DNA of 28,258 bases from the IMG/VR virus record IMGVR_UViG_3300010354_000461, positions 1 to 28,258 of that record; one strand, 5' to 3'. This DNA is from a virus. Positions 9,303-19,647 of this stretch are shown here, one piece after another (positions within the stretch are counted from its first letter, which is position 1; the number at the start of each line of letters is the position of its first letter). The position numbers and the translations under genes are program-made. The notes below the pieces were generated by a model. That model was not told where the DNA came from, searched no databases, and was given only the letters and a program-made list of their open reading frames with translations.

Positions 9303-10339
9303 TGGCAATAACAGGTATTCTAGCATCAACTGATAATAATTCTCCAACTATTGGTATTGCATATACAAGCGTTGTTGGTACTGGAGGAACTTCTGGAGAT
9401 TATCAATTAGACATATATCATTTAAATGAAAGATCTAGAGGAAGTCGTCCTGTAGTAATAGGTATTCATGGCGGTGGATGGTGTATTGGTGATAAAAGTT
9501 TATCAGGATTTACAAAATACAAAGCAAACTTTTTTGTTAGAAAAAATAAATGTGTTTATGTTTCTATTAATTATAGATTAAGTCCTGTTGGATTTTTAGT
9601 TGGAGTAGGAACTGCTCTTTGGAGTGCAAGCAGAATTAAATTTCCAGATCATTATAATGATATGGCAATTGCTATTAAATGGATTAGAGATAATATATCA
9701 TCTTATGGTGGAGATCCAGACAAATTGATTTTGATGGGACATAGTGCAGGAGCACAAAGCAGTATCCTTTTAGCAACAAATCATGAATTTATCAATGCTG
9801 TTGGAGTACCAACATCCAGTATTAAGGGTGTTATCTGTGTAGACACTGAAGGTTTTAATATTTTAGATCAAGTTTTAAATCCATCAACAGACACTGATGC
9901 TGGAGATCCTAATCCAAATACTGTAAGAGAAATTTATGAAAATGCTTTTGGGATATATCCAGGAATACACACTGGATTTTTATACCAAACTAAAGATTAT
10001 GCAACTGTTGGTGCAGCAATGTCTGTATATAATCGTGCTTCTCCAGATCAAAACCTTAGTACACCAAACATACCTAAATTGATGATTCTTGGAAGAGGTG
10101 ATTCAGATAGAATGGCTAAAAGTGGTGCATTCTATGCAAGTATGGTTTCTGCTGGAGTTGCGGGTACTTATATTTCTTATCCCAATGCTGTTGATGGTGT
10201 AGTAACAACTTATACTCATGATGAAATATCAGATTCCATTGGTTCCCCAACAGATCCTCCAACTGGAAGATCTTTACCTGTTGGAATAGGAAATGTGAGC
10301 ACGGAAATTATTAATTTTATTTCCAGTCTTAATCTTTAA
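9302..10339 (+). CDS. Stand-alone alpha/beta-hydrolase (esterase/lipase type)
   Basis: This 345-residue protein shows the full signature of the HGGG/GxSxG esterase group (hormone-sensitive-lipase or feruloyl/carboxylesterase-like). HGGGW at residues 56-60 is the oxyanion loop, and an INYRLSP motif follows. FPDHYNDMAIAIKWIRDN...YGGDP is the typical pre-nucleophile helix. GHSAG places the nucleophile at Ser148, Asp267 or Asp269 sits in ILGRGDSD, and His306 is in YTHDE, so the triad is complete. There is no signal peptide or membrane segment. Its ATG overlaps the fibre stop by one base, so the two are probably translated together, and it lies between the gp7-like and gp8 baseplate genes. I infer a virion-associated or late-expressed esterase acting on host surface acyl groups. 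A cytoplasmic metabolic role cannot be excluded, and the substrate cannot be read from sequence. Confidence 0.87.
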   Translation: MAITGILASTDNNSPTIGIAYTSVVGTGGTSGDYQLDIYHLNERSRGSRPVVIGIHGGGWCIGDKSLSGFTKYKANFFVRKNKCVYVSINYRLSPVGFLVGVGTALWSASRIKFPDHYNDMAIAIKWIRDNISSYGGDPDKLILMGHSAGAQSSILLATNHEFINAVGVPTSSIKGVICVDTEGFNILDQVLNPSTDTDAGDPNPNTVREIYENAFGIYPGIHTGFLYQTKDYATVGAAMSVYNRASPDQNLSTPNIPKLMILGRGDSDRMAKSGAFYASMVSAGVAGTYISYPNAVDGVVTTYTHDEISDSIGSPTDPPTGRSLPVGIGNVSTEIINFISSLNL

Positions 10340-10345
10340 ACTCTT

Positions 10346-10353
10346 CATAAATA
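10346..10353 (+). promoter_or_regulatory. T4-type late promoter element (CATAAATA)
   Basis: CATAAATA lies in the 31-base gap between the esterase stop (10339) and the gp8 start (10371). It is one base from the T4 late octamer and in the same relative position as the element at 5341. It would start a transcript covering gp8 and the following giant gene. Confidence 0.55.
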
Positions 10354-10370
10354 GATAAAAAACTCATAAA

Positions 10371-11924
10371 ATGGCAGCAATTATAACTGATCAATTAAGA
10401 ATTTTAAATGCAAAGAGTTTTGTCTCTGTTGCAACTTCAAGTGTTAATTCATTTTATGCTTTTGTAGGACTTACAAATGCTACTGATTATGATTCAAATT
10501 GGAATGTAAATCCTCCTGCACCAAAAGATTGTTTTGATGAAGAAAATAATTATTGGGATAATATGATTGCTTTAAAAAAAATTAAAGCGGATGATGTAAA
10601 ACAAGTTGTCAGAAAAGTTACTTGGTCTTCTGGAACAACTTATGATATGTATCGCCATGACATTAGTAGAACGAATACATCAAAACCTTCTGAAGCGACA
10701 AGTTTATATTCTGCAAATTATTATGTCGTAAATAGAGATTATAAAGTTTATATCTGCCTTCAAAATGGAACTGATCCCGAAAATCCAGAAGGAAGACCAT
10801 CATTAGATGAACCAATATTTACAGATTTGGAACCAAAGTCTGCAGGAACTTCTGGAGATGGTTACATTTGGAAATATTTGTATACAATTAATCCCAGTGA
10901 TATTGTAAAATTTGATTCTATTAATTTTATGCCAGTTCCCAAAAACTGGGAAACTAATTCTGAAAATTCTGCAGTAAGAATTAATGCCGCATCTAGTGGG
11001 CAATTAAAAATTGTAACAATTACAAATCGTGGTGTAGGATTAGGAACTGCAAACAGAACTTATACAAGAGTTCCCATAAAAGGTGATGGAATTGGAGCAG
11101 AGGCAACCATAGTCATTAATAATGATTCTAAAGTAGAATCAATTACAGTATCAAATGGGGGATCTGGATATACATATGGATCTGTAGACTTAGTTGCGGG
11201 TAGTGTGCCTACAGGAAGCACAAGACCTACTTTTAATATTATTATTCCACCTCAAGGTGGTCATGGTGCAGATATTTATCGTGAATTAGGTGCTTATAAC
11301 GTCCTAATTTACTCAAGAATTGAAAATGATAACCAAAATCCAGATTTTATTACGGGAAATCAAATTGCTAGAGCAGGAATAATTGAAAATCCTCAAGCTT
11401 ACAATAGCACATCAATTTTATCACTAGAAAAAGCAAGTGCGTTAAGTGCATTAAAATTAGTTGGCGCTGGATATAGTTCGGCAATTTTTACTCCAAATAG
11501 TCTAATCACACAAACAATTGGTATTGGATCCACTGCAGTTGGTCGAATTGTTTCATACGATCAAAATACTGGTGTTCTAAAATATTGGCAAGATAGAAAT
11601 TTAGCTGGTTTCAATACTAATGGTACACAAAACACTAATCCAACTTATGGATTTAATTTAATTCCATTTACAAATACTATTGGATCTGGTGGAAGTTTAA
11701 CAATTACAGGTGGATCTGTTAGTTTATCAATTGATACTAACTTTACAGGTGTATCTACAGTAATAAATAGTAGAACATATTACCTTGGTCAATCTTTTAA
11801 TGGAGGGGTGGCAAATCCAGAAGTTCAACCATATTCTGGAAAAATAGTATATGTTGATAATAGACCATCAATTACAAGGTCAATTAATCAAAAAGAAGAT
11901 ATTAAAGTTATTTTGCAATTTTAA
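10371..11924 (+). CDS. 8: Baseplate wedge subunit gp8, enlarged
   Basis: At 517 residues it is longer than T4 gp8 (334). The N-terminal portion matches gp8 in pattern: N-terminal strand, VYICLQNG in place of VYRCLDV, and GDGYIWKYLYTINP in place of GDGYVWEYLFEIPP. The extreme C-terminus VYVDNRPSITRSINQKEDIK parallels gp8's MENRPPIIMAMDQTEEIN. Between them, from about residue 205, is inserted beta-repeat material not in T4 gp8: ITVSNGGSGYTYG (the GSGY module shared with gp14 and the gp7-like protein) and GRIVSYDQNTGVLKYW. gp8 is a structural wedge protein of the baseplate. The next gene starts 6 bases after its stop. Confidence 0.87.
   Translation: MAAIITDQLRILNAKSFVSVATSSVNSFYAFVGLTNATDYDSNWNVNPPAPKDCFDEENNYWDNMIALKKIKADDVKQVVRKVTWSSGTTYDMYRHDISRTNTSKPSEATSLYSANYYVVNRDYKVYICLQNGTDPENPEGRPSLDEPIFTDLEPKSAGTSGDGYIWKYLYTINPSDIVKFDSINFMPVPKNWETNSENSAVRINAASSGQLKIVTITNRGVGLGTANRTYTRVPIKGDGIGAEATIVINNDSKVESITVSNGGSGYTYGSVDLVAGSVPTGSTRPTFNIIIPPQGGHGADIYRELGAYNVLIYSRIENDNQNPDFITGNQIARAGIIENPQAYNSTSILSLEKASALSALKLVGAGYSSAIFTPNSLITQTIGIGSTAVGRIVSYDQNTGVLKYWQDRNLAGFNTNGTQNTNPTYGFNLIPFTNTIGSGGSLTITGGSVSLSIDTNFTGVSTVINSRTYYLGQSFNGGVANPEVQPYSGKIVYVDNRPSITRSINQKEDIKVILQF
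11762..11769 (+). promoter_or_regulatory. Possible internal late promoter element (AATAAATA)
   Basis: AATAAATA occurs inside the 3' end of gp8, about 160 bases before the giant DUF4815-type gene, which has only a 6-base gap upstream and no intergenic promoter. In such A/T-rich DNA chance occurrence is quite possible. Confidence 0.25.
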
Positions 11925-11930
11925 AAAACC

Positions 11931-14900
11931 ATGCCACAGGAAACTAATTTAAACGTATCCCCATATTTTGATGATTTTGATGCGGATAAAAACTTTTATA
12001 AAGTTTTATTTAAACCTGGTTATCCGGTTCAAGCAAGAGAATTAACTACATTACAGTCAATTCTACAAAATCAAGTTGAACAATTTGGAAATCATATTTT
12101 CCAAGAAGGATCACCTGTAATTGATGGTCAACTTAGTAATGATAATCCGTTTCCTGCAATACAGATTGAAGAAACTTTTAATGGTGCTCCAATATCACTT
12201 TATTTTGATCAACTTTTAGGTAAAAAAATTAGAGGTGCTACAAGTAATGTTGTAGCGATTGTTCAATATCTTTTAACAAACGTTGATTCTGACAATGATA
12301 ATTATACATTATACTTAAATTATATACAAAGTGGTGGAGATGATTTTACATTAAGAACTTTTATTGATGGAGAAACACTTCTTTTAGAAGAACCTTTAAC
12401 TTATGCAAGTTTTACAATTCAATCTGGACAAGGTGTTTGTAATACAATTTCTACAAATGCATCAGCAAGTGGATCATCTGTGGCGATTAGAGATGGTATT
12501 TATTTTGTAAGAGGATTCTTTGCAAATGTTAATTCACAAAGAATTTTGTTAGATCAATATGATGTTGCTCCTTCATATAAAGTTGGTCTTCAAGTTGTTG
12601 AAAAAGTTGTAACAGCAGATGAAGATGCAACTTTATTTGATAATGCACAGGGATTTTCTAATTATTCAGCTCCAGGAGCTGATAGATTTAAAATAGAATT
12701 AGAATTAACAAAAAAACCATTAAATGATAATGATACTGGAAATTTTATAGAGTTATTAAGGATTATTAACGGCATCCCACAATATTTTACAAAAAAGACA
12801 GCATATAGTTTAGTTCGTGACGAATTGGCAAGAAGAACCTTTGATCAATCAGGTGATTTTTATGTAAAACCGTTTACTCTTTATGTTAGAGACAATTTAA
12901 ATGATAGATTAGTCAACACAAATGGTGTTTACTATGAAGATCAAATTACAGTAGAAGGAAATACGCCATCAGACGATCTAATGGTCTATCAAATTGGACC
13001 TGGAAAAGCTTATGTTAGTGGATATGATACTGAAACAATATCACCAAAACTTTTAGATGTTCCTAAAACAAGAACGACAAAAACTCTCTCAAATCAAGTT
13101 GTTTCCTTTAACGCAGGAAAATTAGCAGTAGTAAACAATTCATTTGGATCAGCAACTATTGGTATTGGAACTACTGCAGTCGTTAGTTTGATGGATTCTC
13201 GTCTTGGATCTTCAAAATGGGTAGCCGCCGGTACAACCATTGGATATGCGAGAGTTTATGATTTTATTCCACAAACAGATTATGTTGATCAAACAAGTCG
13301 ATTAAATTTAAGATTGTTTGATATTCAAACATTTACAAATATTGGATTAACGACAACAATCACACAAACTACTCCAGCATTTATTCAGGGAAAAAGAAGT
13401 AATGCTAGTGGTTACTTAAAAGATAGTGTTTCTTCAAATAGTTCTTTAACTCTTTATCAAGTATCTGGCACATTCTTAGAAAATGAACCAATTGTAATTA
13501 ATGGAATTGATGATGGAAGACTGATTAAAACAGTTACAGATTATTCACTACAAGATGTGAAATCAGTATATTCAAAAATTGGTGTATCTACATTTAATGC
13601 AGATTTGGTTCTTGAAAATAAATTTTATATTACGTCTCCCGGAACTCAATTTAATATTACTGCAGTAAGCGGAGGAATAAGCACAGTTTCTTGTGGATTG
13701 GGAACTAATTTTGTTAATAAAATTTCTTCGGGAGATCTTATTACCTATGCAAACCCCACTTTAGGTGGAAACGTAGTATATAATAAAGTTGAAACAGTTA
13801 GTGCTGGTGGAACTAATTTTACAATTTCTGCTATTACGACTGTCAATGGTGTTTGTGCTGGAAATTTACCTACAACTACATCTACTGTAGTTGATATACT
13901 TAAATTGTCTTCATCATTAAATTCAAATGACTCGTCTTTACTTACAAAATTACAAAGACAAAATATTTCTACAATTGATTTATCTAATAATCAATTAACA
14001 CAAAGAAGACTTTTTTCAAATCAAACATTTGCAGGAAATTCTATTACAGTTACTTTAACTGATTCTGATGTTATTTTTGACTCATTTGATGAAGATAGAT
14101 TTATAGTTACATATTCCGATGGTTCGGTTGAACCATTGAGAAGTGACAAGTATAGTCTTGACACTACAGGAAAACAACTTACTTTTAATGGATTAACAAA
14201 AGGATCTGGAACTGCTAACGTAATTACTACTGTTAAGAATTTAAAACCAAGTTCAAAAATTAAAAAATTAAATAAAGCAAATAATATAATTGTCAATTAT
14301 TCAAAATATTCTTCATCTGGTATTGGAACAACTACATTGAATGATGGATTAACTTATAGTCAAGTTTATGGTGTTAGAGTTCAAGATGATGAAATTTGTT
14401 TAAATTATCCAGATGTTCTTAGAGTTCTTGCAGTTTATGAATCTTCAACTATTGCAGATCCATCTTTACCTTTAATTCAATTAGGATCTTTTACTGGACC
14501 TTCAAATAATAATTCTGACTTTATTGTTGGTGAAGGTATTTTAGGCAAAGAATCAGGAGCTTTGGCAGTAATTGTAAATAAAATTGACACTGATAAACTT
14601 GAATATGTTTATATAAATGGATCACAATTTTCATTAGATGAAACTATAGTTGGTCAAGAATCAACAGTATCAGCTTCAATTGTTTCAAAATCTTTAGGAA
14701 GTAATAACATTACAAAAAACTTTATTTTTGATCATGGTCAAAGAGAAACACATTATGATTATTCTAGGATTATTAGAAAAAAAGGATTTTCGGAACCAAA
14801 AGGAAAATTAAAAATAGTTTTTCAAAACTACACTATAGATTCATCAGACACCGGTGAATTTATAACGGCAAATAGTTATTCTAATAGTTCATACAAGAAT

Positions 14901-17900
14901 GATATTCCTGTTTTTAACAATGTTAGAGTATCAGACTTTATTGATATTAGACCAAGAGTAGCACAATATTCACTCACAACAAGATCTCCATTTGAATTCA
15001 ATTCAAGAAATTTTGCAAATGATGGGCAATATTCAAAATATGTTTTTGCTCCAGGAGAAAATATACAAATTTCATATTCTTATTATTTGCCAAGAATTGA
15101 TAGAGTCTTTTTAAATCAAGACGGAACATTCGATGTTGTACAAGGAATTCCAAGTGATAAACCAATTCCACCATCGTTAAAATCTAATGCATTAGATATT
15201 GCAAAAATTACAGTTCCACCCTACGTTTTCAACGTAAAAAATGTAATTGTGGATATGGCAAAACATAAGAGATATCAAATGAAAGATATCTCATTACTTG
15301 AAGAAAGAATTCTAAGAGTAGAAGAATTTACTACACTTAACGCTTTAGAAAGCAAAACACAAAATTTTGGGATAAAAGACGCAGAAACTGGTCTTGATCG
15401 ATTCAAATGTGGATTTTTTGTTGATAATTTTTCGGATCATCGCTATCAAGACTTAAATAATCCAAGTTTTAGATGTGCAATTGATAGAGAGCAGAGAACT
15501 TTAAGACCTTTGCATTACACAACAATAGTTGATCTACAACTTGGATCTGAACTTATTTCTGGTAACGGAAGCACTTACTCTCCGAATGCTGATGCAAGTT
15601 ATGTAACTGATCTTGGTTCTCCAAATGTTAAGAAGACTGGAGATTTAATTACTTTAAATTACAGTGAAGTTGTATACGCTTCACAACTTCTTGCAACCAG
15701 AACAGAAAGTGTAACTGCATTCTTAGTTGGATATTGGACAGGCACAATACAACTTAATCCATCCATTGACACTTGGTTTGATGAAAAATCTGTAACATCA
15801 ACTTCATATAATGAAATTTCAACAACAGTTATTCATCCAGATGTAAATATAATAGTAACAAATAATATTACTGAAAATGTTACTGCTGTAAATCCACCAA
15901 TAACTCAAGTAGGAGCGCCACCAAAAGATGCATATTTACAAAATGCTTTAAACTTAACAAACGGTGGAAGAGATCAAATCGTTATTGGATATGGTGGACA
16001 CGGCGGGGGTGAGGCAAGAACGTTAGAAATTGTAAATGGAGATACTATTAGAATAAATGGTCTTCATATTAATACAGCTGACTATAATCTTCTTGTACAG
16101 TACATTCCACCAGATGTTGCTGAGCAATACATCAACAGCATGTGGGGTGCGGGTGGATATATTGATTATAAGCCAGGATCTCCTCCCTCTACATCTGTAG
16201 AACAAATATCAAATACAACGACTTCGACAACATCAACTTCACAAACAACTACAACTATAACTCCCGAGCAGATAACTGCCGTAGATACAATATCCCAATC
16301 ACAATCACATTACACTGAACCAGTTCTTTATATAAGAAGTAGAAATATTGAATTTGATGCTTCAAATTTAAAACCAGTTACTAGATTTTATTCATTTTTC
16401 CAGGGAATAGACGTAAGTAAATACATTATTCCCAAACTCCTTCAAGTTACAATGATTTCTGGTAAGTTTCAAACCGGAGAAACTGTTGTAAGTGATCCTA
16501 ATTTTACAGCAGCAAAAATTAGTTTTAGATTATGTTCTACAAACCACAAGTCTGGTCCTTATGATAATCCTATAGAAACATTTTCACTAATTCCTTACAA
16601 TCAACAACCATCTCCAACTAATTACAGTGAATCTTCAACTTTCTTAAATGTAGATACTCGTTCTTTAGAATTATCCACTGAAAGTGATTTTTATGGGCAA
16701 ATTGCGCCAAATATGACATTGATTGGAAAAACTTCTGGAGCTGTTGCAAAAATTTCTGACATTAAATTAGTATCTGACAATGTTGGTAGATTAATAGGTT
16801 CTTTATACATACCAGATCCAAATATTCCTGAGAATCCTATGTGGATAAATGGTGAGAATGTATTTACTCTTACAGATATTTCTTCATTGTCTACTCCCCC
16901 AGGCGCAGTAGATTCCGGAGGTGTTTATTTAAATCAAAGTAGTGGAAATGCAACGTATGGTTCATCTGGAACTTATAATGTAACAGAAACTAATATTTTA
17001 ACTACAAGAAATATTACAATTGTTCCTGCTTGGAATACAAATACAACAACAATAACAAATACGACAACGAATACAACAACAACAACAGATATATTTACTG
17101 TAACACCAGGAGAAGAAGGAAGTGTAACTATTCAACAACCGTATGATCCTCTTGCACAATCATTCTATGTTGGTGAAGATACTGGAATATTTTTAACTTC
17201 CGTTGAAGTTTATTTCAACACAAAATCTGCTGACATGCCAGTTACTTTGCAAATCAGACCAGTTACTAATGGTGTTCCAAGTAACATGGTAATTCCTTTT
17301 TCTGAAGTATCTTTAACTCCAGATAAAATTAATCTTTCAGGAGATGGATCAGTATCTACGAAATTTACTTTCCCATCACCAGTTTATCTCTCTGGTCCAA
17401 GTCAGCAAACAGTGAGGGATGCTCCTATTGCAAGTAGTACTCTTGCAGAGTACGCAATTGTATTACTTTCCAACAGTCCAGACTTTAGAGTTTTTATTAC
17501 AAGACTTGGAGAACCAGATATTACAACTGGAGTTTCTGTTTCCGCACAACCAACTTTAGGAAGTTTATTCAAGTCACAAAATGGATCTACTTGGACACCA
17601 TCACAATATGATGATCTCAAATATAAAATTAATAGAGCTGAATTTGTTAGTGAAGGATTAGTAAGATTCTTCAATCCTAAGTTAGGATTATCTAATAGAA
17701 AAGTCACAGTTACATCACAAAATAGTTTCCAACCTCTATCTAAAAAAATTATTGTTGGATTAGGATCTACCGGATATAATTCAAGTCTTGTTGTTCCTGG
17801 TGTAAATATCTACCAAGGTTCTGCGCGTGGAACTCTTACGGGAATTGCTGGAAGTGTAACAGTAGGAACCGGAGTAACTATTGTTAATGCTGGAGTTGGT

Positions 17901-19643
17901 TATACTGATGGAACTTTTACTGGAATTTCCTTAGTAAGCGAAACTGGATATGGTCAAGGTGCTACTGCAACAGTTATTACATCGTCAAATAAAGTTAATA
18001 GCGTTAACATAACCTCTGGTGGATATGGATATCAAGTTGGTGACTCTTTGATAATTCCTGGATTAGGTCAAAATGTAGGATTTGGTGCAAAACTAGTTGT
18101 TAAAACACTTGGATCTAATAATGCCTTTGTTATTGACAACGTTCAAGGTGCATTTTCTGCTGGTATTAATACTTTAAGTTATCAAACTTCTGCAGGCATA
18201 ACAACTTATGTTGGTGTTGGAGTAACAATTTCAAGTATAACACAAGACCAATATTATGATGGATTGCACATGAAAGTATCTCAAATTAATCATGGTATGC
18301 ATTCACCTACAAATTATGTAAGAATTAGTGAGATGCGTCCTATGAATGATGATACTCATACAACATTATCATCAAGTTTAAGTTCTTCGGAAACTTCTTC
18401 TATTGCTGTGGTATCTGGAGTAGGATTTACAAATTTTGAAGGTCTTACTGTTAGTGCTTCAAATCCAGGTTATGTAATTATTGGAAATGAAGTTATTAAG
18501 TATACTAGTGTGTCTGGAAACACTCTTACAACATTGACAAGATCAATTGATGGCACACAAGCAATTACTTATAATTCTGGAACTTACGTTTACAAGTATG
18601 AATTTAACGGTGTTTCATTAAGAAGAATTAATAAAGTTCATAATTTTGCTGAAACTGATACTACAAATCATCCAATTTCTCTTAATACTTATTTTGTAAA
18701 AATTGATATGGATGATACAGATTTTGATGGTGTTGGAATTGGTTCGAATAGAACAAATGATTTATATTTTAATAAAACCGCGCAAATGGGAGAATCTGGA
18801 ACAGTTCTCACAAATAACATTCAATTTGAATCTATTGAACCAAAAATTACAAAGATAATTCCAGCAAAAACAAACATTACTGGAAAAATTAGAACATTCA
18901 GCGGAACAAGTGTTGGAGGTAATGAACCATCATTTGTAGATAGTGGATTTGAAGAATTTGGATTAAATAACATAACTTATTTCAATTCACCAAGACTAAT
19001 ATGTTCAGATATTAATGAATCTAAATTCATAGATGAAGCTCCAGGAAATCGTTCTCTTACAATGGAATTCTTAATGACATCTACTGATACTAGAGTTTCT
19101 CCAGTCATAGACACAATTGGAGTATCTGCAGTACTTACATCGAATTTAATTAATAATCCTGTTGGAATTTTGACAGCATCAAATTATGCGTTAGATGATA
19201 GCATAAGAAGTCTATATGATGATAAACATAATTCAATTTATATTTCAAAACCAATTAGATTGAAATTACCTGCCAACTCATTAAAAATTCTCCTTTCCGC
19301 AAGTAGGAATAGTACAAATGATATAAGAGTTCTTTATAGATTGTATAGAGATGATTCTACAGATGGATCCCAAAATTATGAATTATTCCCAGGATATTCT
19401 AATTATTATATTGATGGATTTGGTATTAAAAGAGTTATTGATTCATCTATGAATGATGGATCAGCAGATTCTTACATTCAAGAAAGTGAAAATAGAGCGT
19501 TTAAAGACTATGAATATTCAGTTGACGATCTACCAGAATTTAATGCATTTTCAATCAAAATTGTAATGGCAGGCACAAACCAAGCAACTCCACCGTTAAT
19601 TAAAGAATTAAGAGCAATTGCAACGGTTAAACCTACACAATAA
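11931..19643 (+). CDS. Giant virion structural protein (DUF4815-type N-terminus), tail or baseplate
   Basis: At 2570 residues this is the largest gene here. The N-terminus (NVSPYFDDFDADKNFYKVLF, then QARELTTLQSILQNQ.E.FGNHIFQEGS) is the hallmark of DUF4815-type phage structural proteins. Two Thr-rich low-complexity linkers at residues about 1425-1450 and 1703-1722 flank a central part that follows a Gly-rich segment (GYGGHGGGEA). Residues about 1738-1920 form a widespread phage tail domain (YDPLAQSFYV, GIFLTSVEVYF.TKS, LQIRPVTNG.PS, SLFKSQNGSTWT..Q.DDLK). Further on come GVGYTDG and GGYGYQVGD units and an IGNEVIKYTSV...LTRSIDGTQ module related to segments of gp15 and the gp7-like protein. It sits where T4 has genes 9-12, so it probably builds the outer baseplate or fibre attachment; the exact role is inferred. 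Confidence 0.75.
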   Translation: MPQETNLNVSPYFDDFDADKNFYKVLFKPGYPVQARELTTLQSILQNQVEQFGNHIFQEGSPVIDGQLSNDNPFPAIQIEETFNGAPISLYFDQLLGKKIRGATSNVVAIVQYLLTNVDSDNDNYTLYLNYIQSGGDDFTLRTFIDGETLLLEEPLTYASFTIQSGQGVCNTISTNASASGSSVAIRDGIYFVRGFFANVNSQRILLDQYDVAPSYKVGLQVVEKVVTADEDATLFDNAQGFSNYSAPGADRFKIELELTKKPLNDNDTGNFIELLRIINGIPQYFTKKTAYSLVRDELARRTFDQSGDFYVKPFTLYVRDNLNDRLVNTNGVYYEDQITVEGNTPSDDLMVYQIGPGKAYVSGYDTETISPKLLDVPKTRTTKTLSNQVVSFNAGKLAVVNNSFGSATIGIGTTAVVSLMDSRLGSSKWVAAGTTIGYARVYDFIPQTDYVDQTSRLNLRLFDIQTFTNIGLTTTITQTTPAFIQGKRSNASGYLKDSVSSNSSLTLYQVSGTFLENEPIVINGIDDGRLIKTVTDYSLQDVKSVYSKIGVSTFNADLVLENKFYITSPGTQFNITAVSGGISTVSCGLGTNFVNKISSGDLITYANPTLGGNVVYNKVETVSAGGTNFTISAITTVNGVCAGNLPTTTSTVVDILKLSSSLNSNDSSLLTKLQRQNISTIDLSNNQLTQRRLFSNQTFAGNSITVTLTDSDVIFDSFDEDRFIVTYSDGSVEPLRSDKYSLDTTGKQLTFNGLTKGSGTANVITTVKNLKPSSKIKKLNKANNIIVNYSKYSSSGIGTTTLNDGLTYSQVYGVRVQDDEICLNYPDVLRVLAVYESSTIADPSLPLIQLGSFTGPSNNNSDFIVGEGILGKESGALAVIVNKIDTDKLEYVYINGSQFSLDETIVGQESTVSASIVSKSLGSNNITKNFIFDHGQRETHYDYSRIIRKKGFSEPKGKLKIVFQNYTIDSSDTGEFITANSYSNSSYKNDIPVFNNVRVSDFIDIRPRVAQYSLTTRSPFEFNSRNFANDGQYSKYVFAPGENIQISYSYYLPRIDRVFLNQDGTFDVVQGIPSDKPIPPSLKSNALDIAKITVPPYVFNVKNVIVDMAKHKRYQMKDISLLEERILRVEEFTTLNALESKTQNFGIKDAETGLDRFKCGFFVDNFSDHRYQDLNNPSFRCAIDREQRTLRPLHYTTIVDLQLGSELISGNGSTYSPNADASYVTDLGSPNVKKTGDLITLNYSEVVYASQLLATRTESVTAFLVGYWTGTIQLNPSIDTWFDEKSVTSTSYNEISTTVIHPDVNIIVTNNITENVTAVNPPITQVGAPPKDAYLQNALNLTNGGRDQIVIGYGGHGGGEARTLEIVNGDTIRINGLHINTADYNLLVQYIPPDVAEQYINSMWGAGGYIDYKPGSPPSTSVEQISNTTTSTTSTSQTTTTITPEQITAVDTISQSQSHYTEPVLYIRSRNIEFDASNLKPVTRFYSFFQGIDVSKYIIPKLLQVTMISGKFQTGETVVSDPNFTAAKISFRLCSTNHKSGPYDNPIETFSLIPYNQQPSPTNYSESSTFLNVDTRSLELSTESDFYGQIAPNMTLIGKTSGAVAKISDIKLVSDNVGRLIGSLYIPDPNIPENPMWINGENVFTLTDISSLSTPPGAVDSGGVYLNQSSGNATYGSSGTYNVTETNILTTRNITIVPAWNTNTTTITNTTTNTTTTTDIFTVTPGEEGSVTIQQPYDPLAQSFYVGEDTGIFLTSVEVYFNTKSADMPVTLQIRPVTNGVPSNMVIPFSEVSLTPDKINLSGDGSVSTKFTFPSPVYLSGPSQQTVRDAPIASSTLAEYAIVLLSNSPDFRVFITRLGEPDITTGVSVSAQPTLGSLFKSQNGSTWTPSQYDDLKYKINRAEFVSEGLVRFFNPKLGLSNRKVTVTSQNSFQPLSKKIIVGLGSTGYNSSLVVPGVNIYQGSARGTLTGIAGSVTVGTGVTIVNAGVGYTDGTFTGISLVSETGYGQGATATVITSSNKVNSVNITSGGYGYQVGDSLIIPGLGQNVGFGAKLVVKTLGSNNAFVIDNVQGAFSAGINTLSYQTSAGITTYVGVGVTISSITQDQYYDGLHMKVSQINHGMHSPTNYVRISEMRPMNDDTHTTLSSSLSSSETSSIAVVSGVGFTNFEGLTVSASNPGYVIIGNEVIKYTSVSGNTLTTLTRSIDGTQAITYNSGTYVYKYEFNGVSLRRINKVHNFAETDTTNHPISLNTYFVKIDMDDTDFDGVGIGSNRTNDLYFNKTAQMGESGTVLTNNIQFESIEPKITKIIPAKTNITGKIRTFSGTSVGGNEPSFVDSGFEEFGLNNITYFNSPRLICSDINESKFIDEAPGNRSLTMEFLMTSTDTRVSPVIDTIGVSAVLTSNLINNPVGILTASNYALDDSIRSLYDDKHNSIYISKPIRLKLPANSLKILLSASRNSTNDIRVLYRLYRDDSTDGSQNYELFPGYSNYYIDGFGIKRVIDSSMNDGSADSYIQESENRAFKDYEYSVDDLPEFNAFSIKIVMAGTNQATPPLIKELRAIATVKPTQ
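16203..17095 (+). repeat. Two Thr-rich low-complexity linkers in the giant tail protein
   Basis: Two short ACA/ACT/ACG-rich tracts, about 16203-16265 and 17038-17095, encode runs such as TTSTTSTSQTTTT and TNTTTNTTTTTD. They bracket about 770 bases of normal-composition coding sequence and look like flexible interdomain linkers. Confidence 0.7.
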
Positions 19644-19647
19644 AAGT

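Noticed and set aside
9302-10339. Esterase as bacterial contamination or a chimeric assembly
   Set aside because: It is joined by a one-base stop/start overlap, has the same A/T-rich style as its neighbours and is followed by a phage-type late promoter octamer.
19618-19647. Upstream ATG for the 75-residue coiled-coil gene
   Set aside because: It would overlap the giant gene and add ten residues not matching the familiar MKYLKVKD start; ATG 19648 directly follows the upstream stop.
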